A stretch of DNA of 64,000 bases from Saprospiraceae bacterium (GTDB lineage Bacteria > Bacteroidota > Bacteroidia > Chitinophagales > Saprospiraceae), in assembly GCA_020631355.1 (NCBI GenBank), contig JAHDHL010000012.1:61532-125531 (forward strand), written 5' to 3'. Within the stretch, counting starts at the first letter, position 1, and each line of letters begins with the position of its first letter. Both the position numbers and the translations under genes were made by a program. The notes beneath the pieces are model-generated. The model was not told the origin of the DNA. It ran no database searches and saw only the letters and a list, made by a program, of their open reading frames with translations. Of the stretch, positions 57,215-64,000 are shown piece after piece.

Positions 57215-58036
57215 CTAAAGTCTGGTGCATAGGAAAAGATCTTCACTCATGTCAATCACTTCCTTTTTGATAAGTTCATCAGGAAGTGATTGGCCATAGG
57301 GAATTACCTCAACACTAAATCCGATTTGCTCAATCCTAACCTTTAGGTCGGGTCCATATTTCCTCCACCTGTCTACTTGGTCGTAATGGTTCAGTCTCTC
57401 CTCATCATTGAGATTTTGGTCGAGGTCAACTGTTTTGGTATCCTCATGGATTCTTTCCAGCACAATGAGTTTCCCATCTTTACTGATAACCCGATGTAAT
57501 TCTTCGAGTGCCACAATATCATTCTTGACATGGGCTAGGGTATGGGAACAAATACAAAAGTCAAAAGATGCATCAGGATAGGGGATTTCCTGTAAGTCAA
57601 AGTGCACATCAGCTAATGAGGACTCTAAATCAGCACCAAGATATTCGACATGTTCCAATTGTTGGAAATAATCCTTGATGCCTTTCATTGGTGCAATGTA
57701 AAGGACTCTGGCACCACGTTTGAAAAACGTTTGTTCATTCTCCATCAAATATCTCAATAACATTCTATGTCGCTCCGCCGAACCACACCCCGGACAAACC
57801 ACACCTGACCTAGGGTGGCTCCCTTCTTTCATATCAAGGAATTGGGAATAGGAATGATTACAACAAATACAATATAGTTGATGCCCCTTGAACCAGTGCC
57901 GACGGATTCTATTCCTTACTAAATGGAAACCCTGCTTGATACTTCTTGGTATGATTTGCTTCAATCCAAATGAATCTAGGAGATGGAAATAATAATTAAA
58001 AGTAATTGATTCGTAAACACTTTTGTGTATTCGCAA
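57215..58036 (-). CDS. Class I SAM-dependent methyltransferase with zinc ribbon
   Basis: 273 residues. The N-terminal part has two Cys pairs, CICC near 57 and CPGC near 83, forming a zinc-ribbon-like unit. The Rossmann methyltransferase core follows: ARVLYIAPMKGI (motif I, altered), LGADLESS, and DFCICSHTLAHVKNDIVALEELHRV with LIVLERI. The family resembles enzymes of cell-surface or sugar modification, but the substrate is unknown. Its 5' end overlaps the divergent promoter of rpsA (58023-58053). An ATG further in is possible as start but none is clearly better. Confidence 0.82.
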   Translation of the reverse strand: MRIHKSVYESITFNYYFHLLDSFGLKQIIPRSIKQGFHLVRNRIRRHWFKGHQLYCICCNHSYSQFLDMKEGSHPRSGVVCPGCGSAERHRMLLRYLMENEQTFFKRGARVLYIAPMKGIKDYFQQLEHVEYLGADLESSLADVHFDLQEIPYPDASFDFCICSHTLAHVKNDIVALEELHRVISKDGKLIVLERIHEDTKTVDLDQNLNDEERLNHYDQVDRWRKYGPDLKVRIEQIGFSVEVIPYGQSLPDELIKKEVIDMSEDLFLCTRL

Positions 58037-58053
58037 TAAAAAACATACCTTTG
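58023..58053 (+). promoter_or_regulatory. Promoter of rpsA
   Basis: TTG (58023-58025), 20-nt spacer, TACCTTTG (58046-58053), an exact Bacteroidota match. It gives a leader of about 80 nt before ATG 58142. The -33 element lies within the 5' end of the divergent methyltransferase ORF. Confidence 0.75.
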
Positions 58054-58141
58054 CACCTCGAAAAAATGGGGACTATCCATTGGTTTAGGTTTGTACCAGT
58101 TTAGTTCCTGATTGTTTAACCAAAATTAAATCGAACCATTT

Positions 58142-60502
58142 ATGTCTGACGGTAAAGATAATTACCTAGATTTAGATGCCTACTCAGGGCATGATCGTCT
58201 AGAAGGAAATACAGATTTTTCTGTTTTCGAACACGAAGGTGAATTCTACTTCGCCATGTTAAATGCTGATGGAAATGTGATTTTTAGAAGTGAGGGATAT
58301 TCCTCCGCTAAGTCACGTGACAACGGTATCAATTCTGTTATCAAGAACAGAGAAATCGAGAAGCGCTACGCAGTGAATGAGGAAGGTGGTAAGTTCTATG
58401 TGGCTCTTAAGGCCGGAAACCACCAAGAAATCGCTAGAAGTGGCATGTATGATGATGAAGCTTCTGCTTTGTCAGCATCCAAGATTTTTGTTGTAGCTGA
58501 GGAAACTGCTGAAGCTCCTGCAGAGGAGAAGCCAGCTGAGGAACCAGTTGTAATGGCTAAGGCCAATGAGGAAGCTCCTGCAGAGGAGGAAACAGTGGTT
58601 GAAATGGTATTGGAAGCTCCTGCTGCACCTGTAGAGGAGGAAGTGGTAGAGGAAGAAGAAGTGGATGAGGAACCAGTATTGGTTGATGAAAAGGCTGCTT
58701 TGGACCATACTGCTACACCCCATGATGACTTTGATTGGTCTTTGGGTGTAAGGAATACCATTACTTATGACAATGACAGAAAGAAAGAAATGTTGGCTAG
58801 CTATGATGCTACACTTTCATCTGTTATTGAGAATGAGGTAGTAAAGGCAAAGGTGAATGCAATCAGTGGTGGTGATGTCGTATTGGACATCAACTACAAA
58901 TCTGACGGTTTGATTTCCTTGTCTGAATTCCGTGACATGCCGGACTTGAAGCCTGGTGATGTTGTGGATGTATATGTTGAACAACAAGAAGATGCTAGGG
59001 GACAATTGGTACTTTCAAGAAGAAAGGCCAAATTGTTGAAAGCATGGGAAAGCCTAGTGAATTCTTACAATGATGGTGTTGTAATCAAAGGTACGGTTGT
59101 ATCCAAGACCAAGGGTGGTCTTATCGTTGATTGCAGTGGCTTGGAAACATTCCTTCCAGGTTCACAGATTGATATCAAGCCTATCATTGATTATGATTCC
59201 TACGTTGGTAGAACCATGGAGTTCAAGGTAGTGAAAATCAACGAGGCCATTAAGAATGCCGTTGTATCTCACAAAGCATTGATTGAAAGCGATCTTGCAG
59301 AACAAAGAGAGCACATCATCGGTGGATTGGAGAAAGGACAGGTTCTTGAAGGTTTGGTTAAGAACATCACTGACTTCGGTGCATTCCTTGATTTGGGTGG
59401 TGTAGATGGTCTACTTTATATCACTGATATCTCATGGGGACGTATTTCTCACCCAAGGGAAATCCTTGAGTTGAACCAGAAGATCAATGTGGTAGTACTT
59501 GACTTCGATGAGAACAAGAAAAGAATCTCATTGGGTCTGAAGCAACTTCAGCCGCATCCATGGGAAGTATTGAGTGCAGAAGTGAGTGAAGGTTCCATCG
59601 TAAAGGGTAGAATCGTAAACATCGAGGATTACGGTGCATTCTTGGAAATCACTCCAGGTGTCGAAGGTCTGATCCACGTTTCCGAGGTTACTTGGAGCAA
59701 CCAGCCTGTAAATGCTCGTGAATACTTCAAGGTAGGACAGGAATACGAAGCAAAGGTTGTAACCATTGATAGGGAAGAAAGAAAGATGTCACTTTCATTG
59801 AAGCAAATGACCAAGGATCCTTGGAGTGTTATCGAAGAAAGATTCCCAAGAGAGAGCCGTCATACCGGTGTTGTCAAGAACTTGACCCCATATGGTGTGT
59901 TCGTGGAATTGGAAGAAGGAATCGGTGGTATGATCCACATTTCAGACCTTTCATGGACCAAGCGTTATGCTCACCCATCTGAATATACTAAGGTTGGAAG
60001 CAATATCGAGGTTGTAATCCTTGATATCAATGTCGATAGTCGTAAGATGTCCCTAGGACACAAGCAGTTGGAAGAAAATCCGTGGGATACATTCGAGAAC
60101 GTATTCCCGGTAGGTTCTTACCACGAGGCTACCGTTGTTCGTCGTGATGACAAAGGTGCCATCGTACAACTTCCATACGGTCTTGAAGCATTCGCTCCAC
60201 TTCGTCATATCAAGAAAGAAGATGGTGCTCACGCCAATCCTGATGATGTATTGACATTCAAGGTATTGGAATTCAATAGAGACGACAAGCGTATCCTTGT
60301 TTCTCATACTCGTTACTTGGATGACATCAAGCGTGAAGCTGATGATGAAGTAAGAAAAGAGAAGCAGGAACAAAGGAAGAAAGTATCCAGTGCGATCAAG
60401 AAGCAACAGTCTACGATCGAAAGAACAACATTGGGTGACCTTGACGTTTTCTCTCAATTGAAAGAGCAATTAGATGACGAATCTAAGAAAGACGATAAGT
60501 AA
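58142..60502 (+). CDS. rpsA: 30S ribosomal protein S1 with N-terminal YegP-like (DUF1508) repeats
   Basis: 786 residues, about 190 more than a typical Bacteroidota S1. Residues about 18-118 carry two copies of a YegP-like unit (FEHEGEFYFAMLNADGNVIFRSEGYSS and KFYVALKAGNHQEIARSGMY). A Glu/Ala-rich linker follows (about 120-185). Then six S1 OB-fold domains cover about 215-745; the third to fifth have the classic GVDGLLYITDISWG, GVEGLIHVSEVTW and GIGGMIHISDLSW cores. The C-terminus is basic and helical. S1 binds mRNA on the small subunit and helps start translation, which matters in phyla with few Shine-Dalgarno sites. Codon use looks more biased than in neighbours, as expected for a highly expressed gene. 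Single-gene unit with promoter and terminator. Confidence 0.93.
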   Translation: MSDGKDNYLDLDAYSGHDRLEGNTDFSVFEHEGEFYFAMLNADGNVIFRSEGYSSAKSRDNGINSVIKNREIEKRYAVNEEGGKFYVALKAGNHQEIARSGMYDDEASALSASKIFVVAEETAEAPAEEKPAEEPVVMAKANEEAPAEEETVVEMVLEAPAAPVEEEVVEEEEVDEEPVLVDEKAALDHTATPHDDFDWSLGVRNTITYDNDRKKEMLASYDATLSSVIENEVVKAKVNAISGGDVVLDINYKSDGLISLSEFRDMPDLKPGDVVDVYVEQQEDARGQLVLSRRKAKLLKAWESLVNSYNDGVVIKGTVVSKTKGGLIVDCSGLETFLPGSQIDIKPIIDYDSYVGRTMEFKVVKINEAIKNAVVSHKALIESDLAEQREHIIGGLEKGQVLEGLVKNITDFGAFLDLGGVDGLLYITDISWGRISHPREILELNQKINVVVLDFDENKKRISLGLKQLQPHPWEVLSAEVSEGSIVKGRIVNIEDYGAFLEITPGVEGLIHVSEVTWSNQPVNAREYFKVGQEYEAKVVTIDREERKMSLSLKQMTKDPWSVIEERFPRESRHTGVVKNLTPYGVFVELEEGIGGMIHISDLSWTKRYAHPSEYTKVGSNIEVVILDINVDSRKMSLGHKQLEENPWDTFENVFPVGSYHEATVVRRDDKGAIVQLPYGLEAFAPLRHIKKEDGAHANPDDVLTFKVLEFNRDDKRILVSHTRYLDDIKREADDEVRKEKQEQRKKVSSAIKKQQSTIERTTLGDLDVFSQLKEQLDDESKKDDK

Positions 60503-60528
60503 TTGAAACATCCATAATTGGAATCCTG

Positions 60529-60560
60529 AACCCTGTCCTTGCTTAGGACAGGGTTTTTTA
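60529..60560 (+). terminator. Intrinsic terminator after rpsA
   Basis: Ten-bp stem AACCCTGTCC (60529-60538) / GGACAGGGTT (60546-60555) followed by T run. Confidence 0.92.
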
Positions 60561-60634
60561 TTTTGGGTTTCGTACTTATAAAAATTATAATATTAAACAA
60601 AAGAAATAGGAGAGCGTTAGTGTTTTGTTTTTTG

Positions 60635-60670
60635 ATGAAATACTATAAACTTGAAGAAAACAGAGCATAG
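60635..60670 (+). other. Eleven-codon ORF overlapping the crtI start
   Basis: ATG at 60635 to TAG at 60668-60670 encodes MKYYKLEENRA and overlaps the crtI TTG start (60651) in another frame. It may be chance or a leader influencing crtI translation. No other evidence. Confidence 0.25.
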
Positions 60671-62141
60671 AAGCGTCATCGTAATTGGTTCCGGTTTTGC
60701 CGGATTGGCATCAGCTTGTTACTTGGCCAAGGAAGGTTATGATGTAACCATATTAGAAAAGAATAAGATTCCCGGAGGGCGTTGTCGTAAATTCGAGGTG
60801 GATGGATTCACGTTCGATATGGGACCAAGTTGGTACTGGATGCCGGAAGTCTTCGAAAAATTCTTCGGTCATTTTGGAAAGAAAGTCAGCGACTATTATA
60901 ACCTCGTCAGATTAGATCCGTCCTATAGCATCTATTTCGGTAAGGATGATGTCATGGAAGTACCGGCCAAGCTGGATGACCTTTGTGATATGTTCGAAGA
61001 ATATGAACCCGGTAGCTCAACCAACCTGAGGAAATTCCTAAAAGAAGCAGCTTACAAGTATGAAGTCGGAATGAACGAATTCGTCTATAAACCGGGCTTA
61101 TCGGTTTTTGAATTCGCAGACATCAGAGTATTGAAAAGTCTTTTCAGGCTTCAGATGTTCTCCTCTATGTCCGACCATGTCAAGAAATTATTCAAGAACG
61201 AGCAACTTCGGAAATTGCTCGAGTTTCCTGTTTTGTTTCTTGGTGCTACCCCGGAAAAGACACCCGCAATGTACAGTTTGATGAACCATGCTGATTTGGC
61301 ATTGGGTACTTGGTATCCAATGGGAGGAATGCATGAAATTATCAAGGGAATGGTTTCCCTAGCAGAAGAATTGGGTGTCAAGATTCAATTGGATACGGAG
61401 GTTAAGAGAATGGTAGTACCCAATGGGCACGTCAAAACCTTACTGACTTCCCGTGGAGAATACACTGCTGATATAATTATCGGTGCTGCCGATTATCATC
61501 ATGTCGAACAACATTTGTTGGAACCAGAAAAAAGGGACTATTCACCAAAATATTGGGATAATAGGACCATGGCTCCATCCTCACTATTATTCTATTTGGG
61601 GGTCGATAAGAAAATCGAAGGACTTCATCATCATAGCCTGTTCTTCGATACCGATTTCAAGAAGCATGCACATGAGATATACGAGGACCCGAAATGGCCT
61701 GAAGAACCACTTTTCTATGTTTGCTCCCCCTCGGTTACGGACCCTTCGGTAGCACCTGAGGGATGTGAGAATATGTTCGTTCTGATTCCTCTAGCTCCGG
61801 ACTTGGAGGATACGGAAGAAATGAGGGAAAAATATTATCACTTGGTCATGGACAGGCTTGAACATATGTTGGGTACATCGGTCAAGGAACATGTGATATA
61901 CAAAAGGTCATTCGCACACAAGGATTTCAAATCGGATTATCATGCCTTTAAAGGCAATGCATATGGTTTGGCGAATACCCTCAAACAGACAGCAATCCTT
62001 AAGCCTAGGTTAAGGAGTAAGAAAATCAACAACCTTTTCTACGCAGGACAGTTGACCACGCCGGGACCGGGTGTGCCTCCTTCGCTTATTTCGGGAAAAG
62101 TCGTTGCTGATGAGATAGCAAAGGAATTCAAACTAAACTAA
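60651..62141 (+). CDS. crtI: Phytoene desaturase-type carotenoid oxidoreductase
   Basis: 496 residues. The FAD-binding fingerprint VIVIGSGFAGLASACYLAKEG begins at residue 9, so the start must lie just upstream; an in-frame stop at 60636-60638 and the lack of any ATG leave TTG 60651 as the best start. Other motifs are NKIPGGRCRKFEVDGFTFDMGPSWYW and the C-terminal TTPGPGVPPSLISGKVVADEI, both typical of CrtI. It introduces double bonds into phytoene to give lycopene. First of three genes for carotenoid synthesis, followed by crtB after 35 bp. Confidence 0.94.
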   Translation: MKKTEHRSVIVIGSGFAGLASACYLAKEGYDVTILEKNKIPGGRCRKFEVDGFTFDMGPSWYWMPEVFEKFFGHFGKKVSDYYNLVRLDPSYSIYFGKDDVMEVPAKLDDLCDMFEEYEPGSSTNLRKFLKEAAYKYEVGMNEFVYKPGLSVFEFADIRVLKSLFRLQMFSSMSDHVKKLFKNEQLRKLLEFPVLFLGATPEKTPAMYSLMNHADLALGTWYPMGGMHEIIKGMVSLAEELGVKIQLDTEVKRMVVPNGHVKTLLTSRGEYTADIIIGAADYHHVEQHLLEPEKRDYSPKYWDNRTMAPSSLLFYLGVDKKIEGLHHHSLFFDTDFKKHAHEIYEDPKWPEEPLFYVCSPSVTDPSVAPEGCENMFVLIPLAPDLEDTEEMREKYYHLVMDRLEHMLGTSVKEHVIYKRSFAHKDFKSDYHAFKGNAYGLANTLKQTAILKPRLRSKKINNLFYAGQLTTPGPGVPPSLISGKVVADEIAKEFKLN

Positions 62142-62176
62142 CAACCAAATATTACTAAACAATCAATCACTTAGCC

Positions 62177-63013
62177 ATGATGAAGTTGTATGACAGGACG
62201 TGTATGGAATGTAGTAAACTGATCACTCAGAATTATTCTACATCATTTTCATTGGGAATCAAGGTATTTGATAAGAAATTCAGGGCTCCCATTTATGCCA
62301 TTTATGGATTTGTTCGCTTCGCCGATGAAATAGTGGATACGTTCCATGATAAGAACAAGGCAGAATTGCTTCAGAGATTCCGAAAGGATACCTATGAGGC
62401 AATTAGCGAAAGGATAAGTTTGAATCCGGTACTCCATGCTTTCCAAGAGGTAGTCCATCAATATGGAATAGGTAGGGATTTGATCGATCCGTTCTTGGAT
62501 AGTATGGAAATGGATCTCCATTTCAATAAATATGAGGATTCCCTTTACAAGGAATATATATATGGATCGGCTGAGGTGATAGGATTGATGTGCCTCAAGG
62601 TTTTCTGTAAGGGTGATGATAAGGAATATGAACGATTGAAAGAACCCGCCTGCAAATTGGGTTCGGCATTCCAGAAAATCAATTTCCTTCGGGATATGAA
62701 AAGTGATTATGATGAGCGGGGTAGGGTATACTTCCCTGGGATTGATTACTCTAAATTCACCCAATCCGAAAAGGAAATGATCGAATCCGATATCAAGGCT
62801 GATTTTGATGATGCCTACAAAGGAATCATTCAATTACCATCTGGTGCAAGATTTGGAGTATATCTAGCATACATATATTATATCCAACTTTTCGAAAAAA
62901 TCAAAAAATGCCCGGTAGCGACCGTTAAGGAAGAAAGGATAAGGGTGAATGATGGACATAAGATGTATCTGCTATTTAGTTCTGCTATCAGAACAAGACT
63001 GAATCTACTCTGA
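62177..63013 (+). CDS. crtB: Phytoene synthase
   Basis: 278 residues of the squalene/phytoene synthase family. The two Asp-rich, magnesium-binding motifs are present: FADEIVD (about 51-57) and NFLRDMKSDYDERGRVYFP (about 172-190). It joins two geranylgeranyl diphosphates into phytoene. Middle gene of the carotenoid operon; the cyclase gene starts 3 bp after the stop. The start used is the first ATG of an MM pair. Confidence 0.94.
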   Translation: MMKLYDRTCMECSKLITQNYSTSFSLGIKVFDKKFRAPIYAIYGFVRFADEIVDTFHDKNKAELLQRFRKDTYEAISERISLNPVLHAFQEVVHQYGIGRDLIDPFLDSMEMDLHFNKYEDSLYKEYIYGSAEVIGLMCLKVFCKGDDKEYERLKEPACKLGSAFQKINFLRDMKSDYDERGRVYFPGIDYSKFTQSEKEMIESDIKADFDDAYKGIIQLPSGARFGVYLAYIYYIQLFEKIKKCPVATVKEERIRVNDGHKMYLLFSSAIRTRLNLL

Positions 63014-63016
63014 TAA

Positions 63017-63847
63017 ATGGATTTTTTTAAGAAAAAATCCATAAACTATACCATAGTATTCTTATTGGTAGTTGGGGCCATATCTCAATGGTTTTTATCA
63101 CTACCTGTAGAAAGTATACTGGTCAGGGATGTATTTTCCATAGAATTAGAATTTTTAGAGCTAAGCAATTATTATCTCTACATCAACTTATTCACGATCA
63201 TCTTCCCATTTTTATTATCATTCGATAAGAAAGTGGCCTTTTATCGGGAATGGAAACCACTAATGCTTTCTACACTGATTGTAGGTGGTTTTTTCATCTT
63301 ATGGGATGTTCACTTTACACATGAGGGGGTATGGGGTTTCAACGAAAGGTATTTATCAGGGATAGAATGTTTGGGTTTGCCACTAGGGGAATGGCTATTC
63401 TTTATTACGGTACCTTATGCATGCACATTCATATATGCCTGCTTGAAAGCTTATTTCAAAACCAATCCTTTCCAAAAATCCATAGATCATTGGTATGCAT
63501 TCATCTTTATTATACTCGTAATAGCAGGTACTGCTTCATTAGGTAGGGTATACTTTTCATCCACTTGCCTGCTTACGGCAGCTTTCCTCTTATTCCAGTA
63601 CAAACATATGGATGATGATAATAGGAGTTGGTTCCTTTCTGCTTACGCAATAAGTTGGATTCCTTTTATGTTAGTGGATGGATTACTCACAGGCTTGGGA
63701 ACTCAGGAACCCATAGTCATGTACCACCCAGATGAGTTTTCAGGTATCAGAATAGGGTCCATTCCATTCGATGATTCCGTCTACTCAATGTTACTATTAG
63801 GAGGGGTGATTTATTTTTATGAAATATTCAAAAAAAGTCTTTCGTAA
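63017..63847 (+). CDS. Lycopene cyclase domain protein, fused CrtYc/CrtYd type
   Basis: 276 residues, about seven membrane helices. Two lycopene cyclase domains lie in one chain, like the fused heterodimeric-type cyclases of Bacteroidota: the first with WGFNERYLSGIECLGLPLGEWLFF (about 110-135) and the second with FSGIRIGSIPFDDSVYSMLL (about 242-262). The usual PxE(E/D) motif in the first domain reads PLGEW, with Gly in place of the first Glu; in the second it reads PFDD. Expected product is a beta- or gamma-carotene type end group. No crtZ-like hydroxylase follows within the window. Confidence 0.87.
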   Translation: MDFFKKKSINYTIVFLLVVGAISQWFLSLPVESILVRDVFSIELEFLELSNYYLYINLFTIIFPFLLSFDKKVAFYREWKPLMLSTLIVGGFFILWDVHFTHEGVWGFNERYLSGIECLGLPLGEWLFFITVPYACTFIYACLKAYFKTNPFQKSIDHWYAFIFIILVIAGTASLGRVYFSSTCLLTAAFLLFQYKHMDDDNRSWFLSAYAISWIPFMLVDGLLTGLGTQEPIVMYHPDEFSGIRIGSIPFDDSVYSMLLLGGVIYFYEIFKKSLS

Positions 63848-63861
63848 TATAAATTTATTAC

Positions 63862-63869
63862 TATCTTTG
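63862..63869 (+). promoter_or_regulatory. -7 box downstream of the carotenoid operon
   Basis: TATCTTTG followed by C, exact TAnnTTTG. No TTG at the usual distance. A weak hairpin ATTCCGCTTT (63871-63880) / AGAGTGGGAT (63885-63894) with several G-T pairs and TATGTTTTTT follows and may end the crt operon. Confidence 0.4.
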
Positions 63870-63870
63870 C

Positions 63871-63905
63871 ATTCCGCTTTAATGAGAGTGGGATTATGTT
63901 TTTTG
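63871..63905 (+). terminator. Possible terminator of the carotenoid operon
   Basis: Ten-pair stem with three G-T pairs (63871-63880 / 63885-63894), loop AATG, followed by TATGTTTTTTG. Weaker than the other terminators here. Confidence 0.45.
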
Positions 63906-63952
63906 AAAGATTTAGAGCTTTAAAAAATAAATTAAAAAAAGTTTTTTAAAGT

Positions 63953-63983
63953 TTGGTTGAAAGCAAAAGTTGTTATACTTTTG
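63953..63983 (+). promoter_or_regulatory. Strong Bacteroidota promoter at the right window edge
   Basis: TTG (63953-63955), 20-nt spacer, TACTTTTG (63976-63983) then CGC. Upstream is a run of A and T (63921-63950) that could act as an UP element. The gene it drives is outside the window; such arrangements often precede rRNA or other highly expressed genes. Confidence 0.7.
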
Positions 63984-64000
63984 CGCTCGCTTTGACACTG

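Noticed and set aside
57019..57246. Minus-strand frame of 75 residues between the surface protein and methyltransferase genes
   Set aside because: Mostly antisense to the surface protein gene; no domain or promoter.

Overview
The window reads as chromosomal DNA of a free-living member of the Bacteroidota. The evidence is four-fold: several secreted proteins carry type IX secretion (T9SS) C-terminal sorting domains or SprB-type repeats; promoters match the Bacteroidota pattern TTG-N(about 20)-TAnnTTTG rather than the E. coli pattern; some families are typical of the phylum (CCDC81-like HU plus SPOR, DUF4369/thioredoxin, PD40/TPR); and obvious Shine-Dalgarno sequences are scarce. A Saprospiria-like lineage would fit, but that placement is inference. 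No tRNA, rRNA, CRISPR array, insertion sequence, integrase or prophage was recognised, so this looks like core chromosome.

Layout. 1-3.0 kb (minus): a pirin gene cut by the window edge, the MarR regulator before it with an identical 14-bp site ahead of both genes, and a TPR/PD40 protein. 3.1-9.4 kb: NifU-like Fe-S scaffold, lipid kinase, GH25 lysozyme, phosphoglycerate dehydrogenase, a small lipoprotein, a 50-residue ORF, YebC and a flavin reductase. 9.4-15.2 kb: dynamin-like GTPase with a DUF1573 protein, a DUF885 lipoprotein, a T9SS cargo protein and an ADP-ribosylglycohydrolase. 15.4-23.4 kb: secreted M43 metalloprotease, NADAR protein, signal peptidase I, HU-like/SPOR membrane protein and ferrochelatase.

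23.9-35.7 kb: a large outer-membrane protein with ten Ig-like repeats, a T9SS cargo protein, an outer-membrane protein, then minus-strand units for oligopeptidase B plus rhomboid protease and for a 5'-nucleotidase C-domain lipoprotein plus NAD(P)HX repair enzyme. 35.8-46.6 kb: A-type Fe-S carrier, dihydroneopterin aldolase fused to a Cys-rich domain, DUF4197 lipoprotein, thioredoxin-like protein, VWA protein, CotH kinase-like protein and a giant TraB/GumN protein. 47-57.2 kb: a ClpC-like double AAA+ protein with novel ends, a YdcF protein and a 1966-residue surface protein. 57.2-64 kb: a methyltransferase, ribosomal protein S1 with an unusual N-terminal extension, and a crtI-crtB-lycopene cyclase operon. 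The right edge carries strong promoter sequences for something just outside.

Themes: envelope and secretion (T9SS cargo, SPase I, SPOR, lysozyme, rhomboid), Fe-S and haem (Nfu, A-type carrier, HemH), carotenoid synthesis, and ADP-ribose/NAD chemistry (ADP-ribosylglycohydrolase, NADAR, Nnr). The most unusual items are domain fusions: S1 with two YegP-like (DUF1508) units, FolB with a CWC-type Cys-rich tail, and the ClpC-like protein with a private N-terminal domain and a C-terminal extension faintly resembling part of a peptide-chain release factor.
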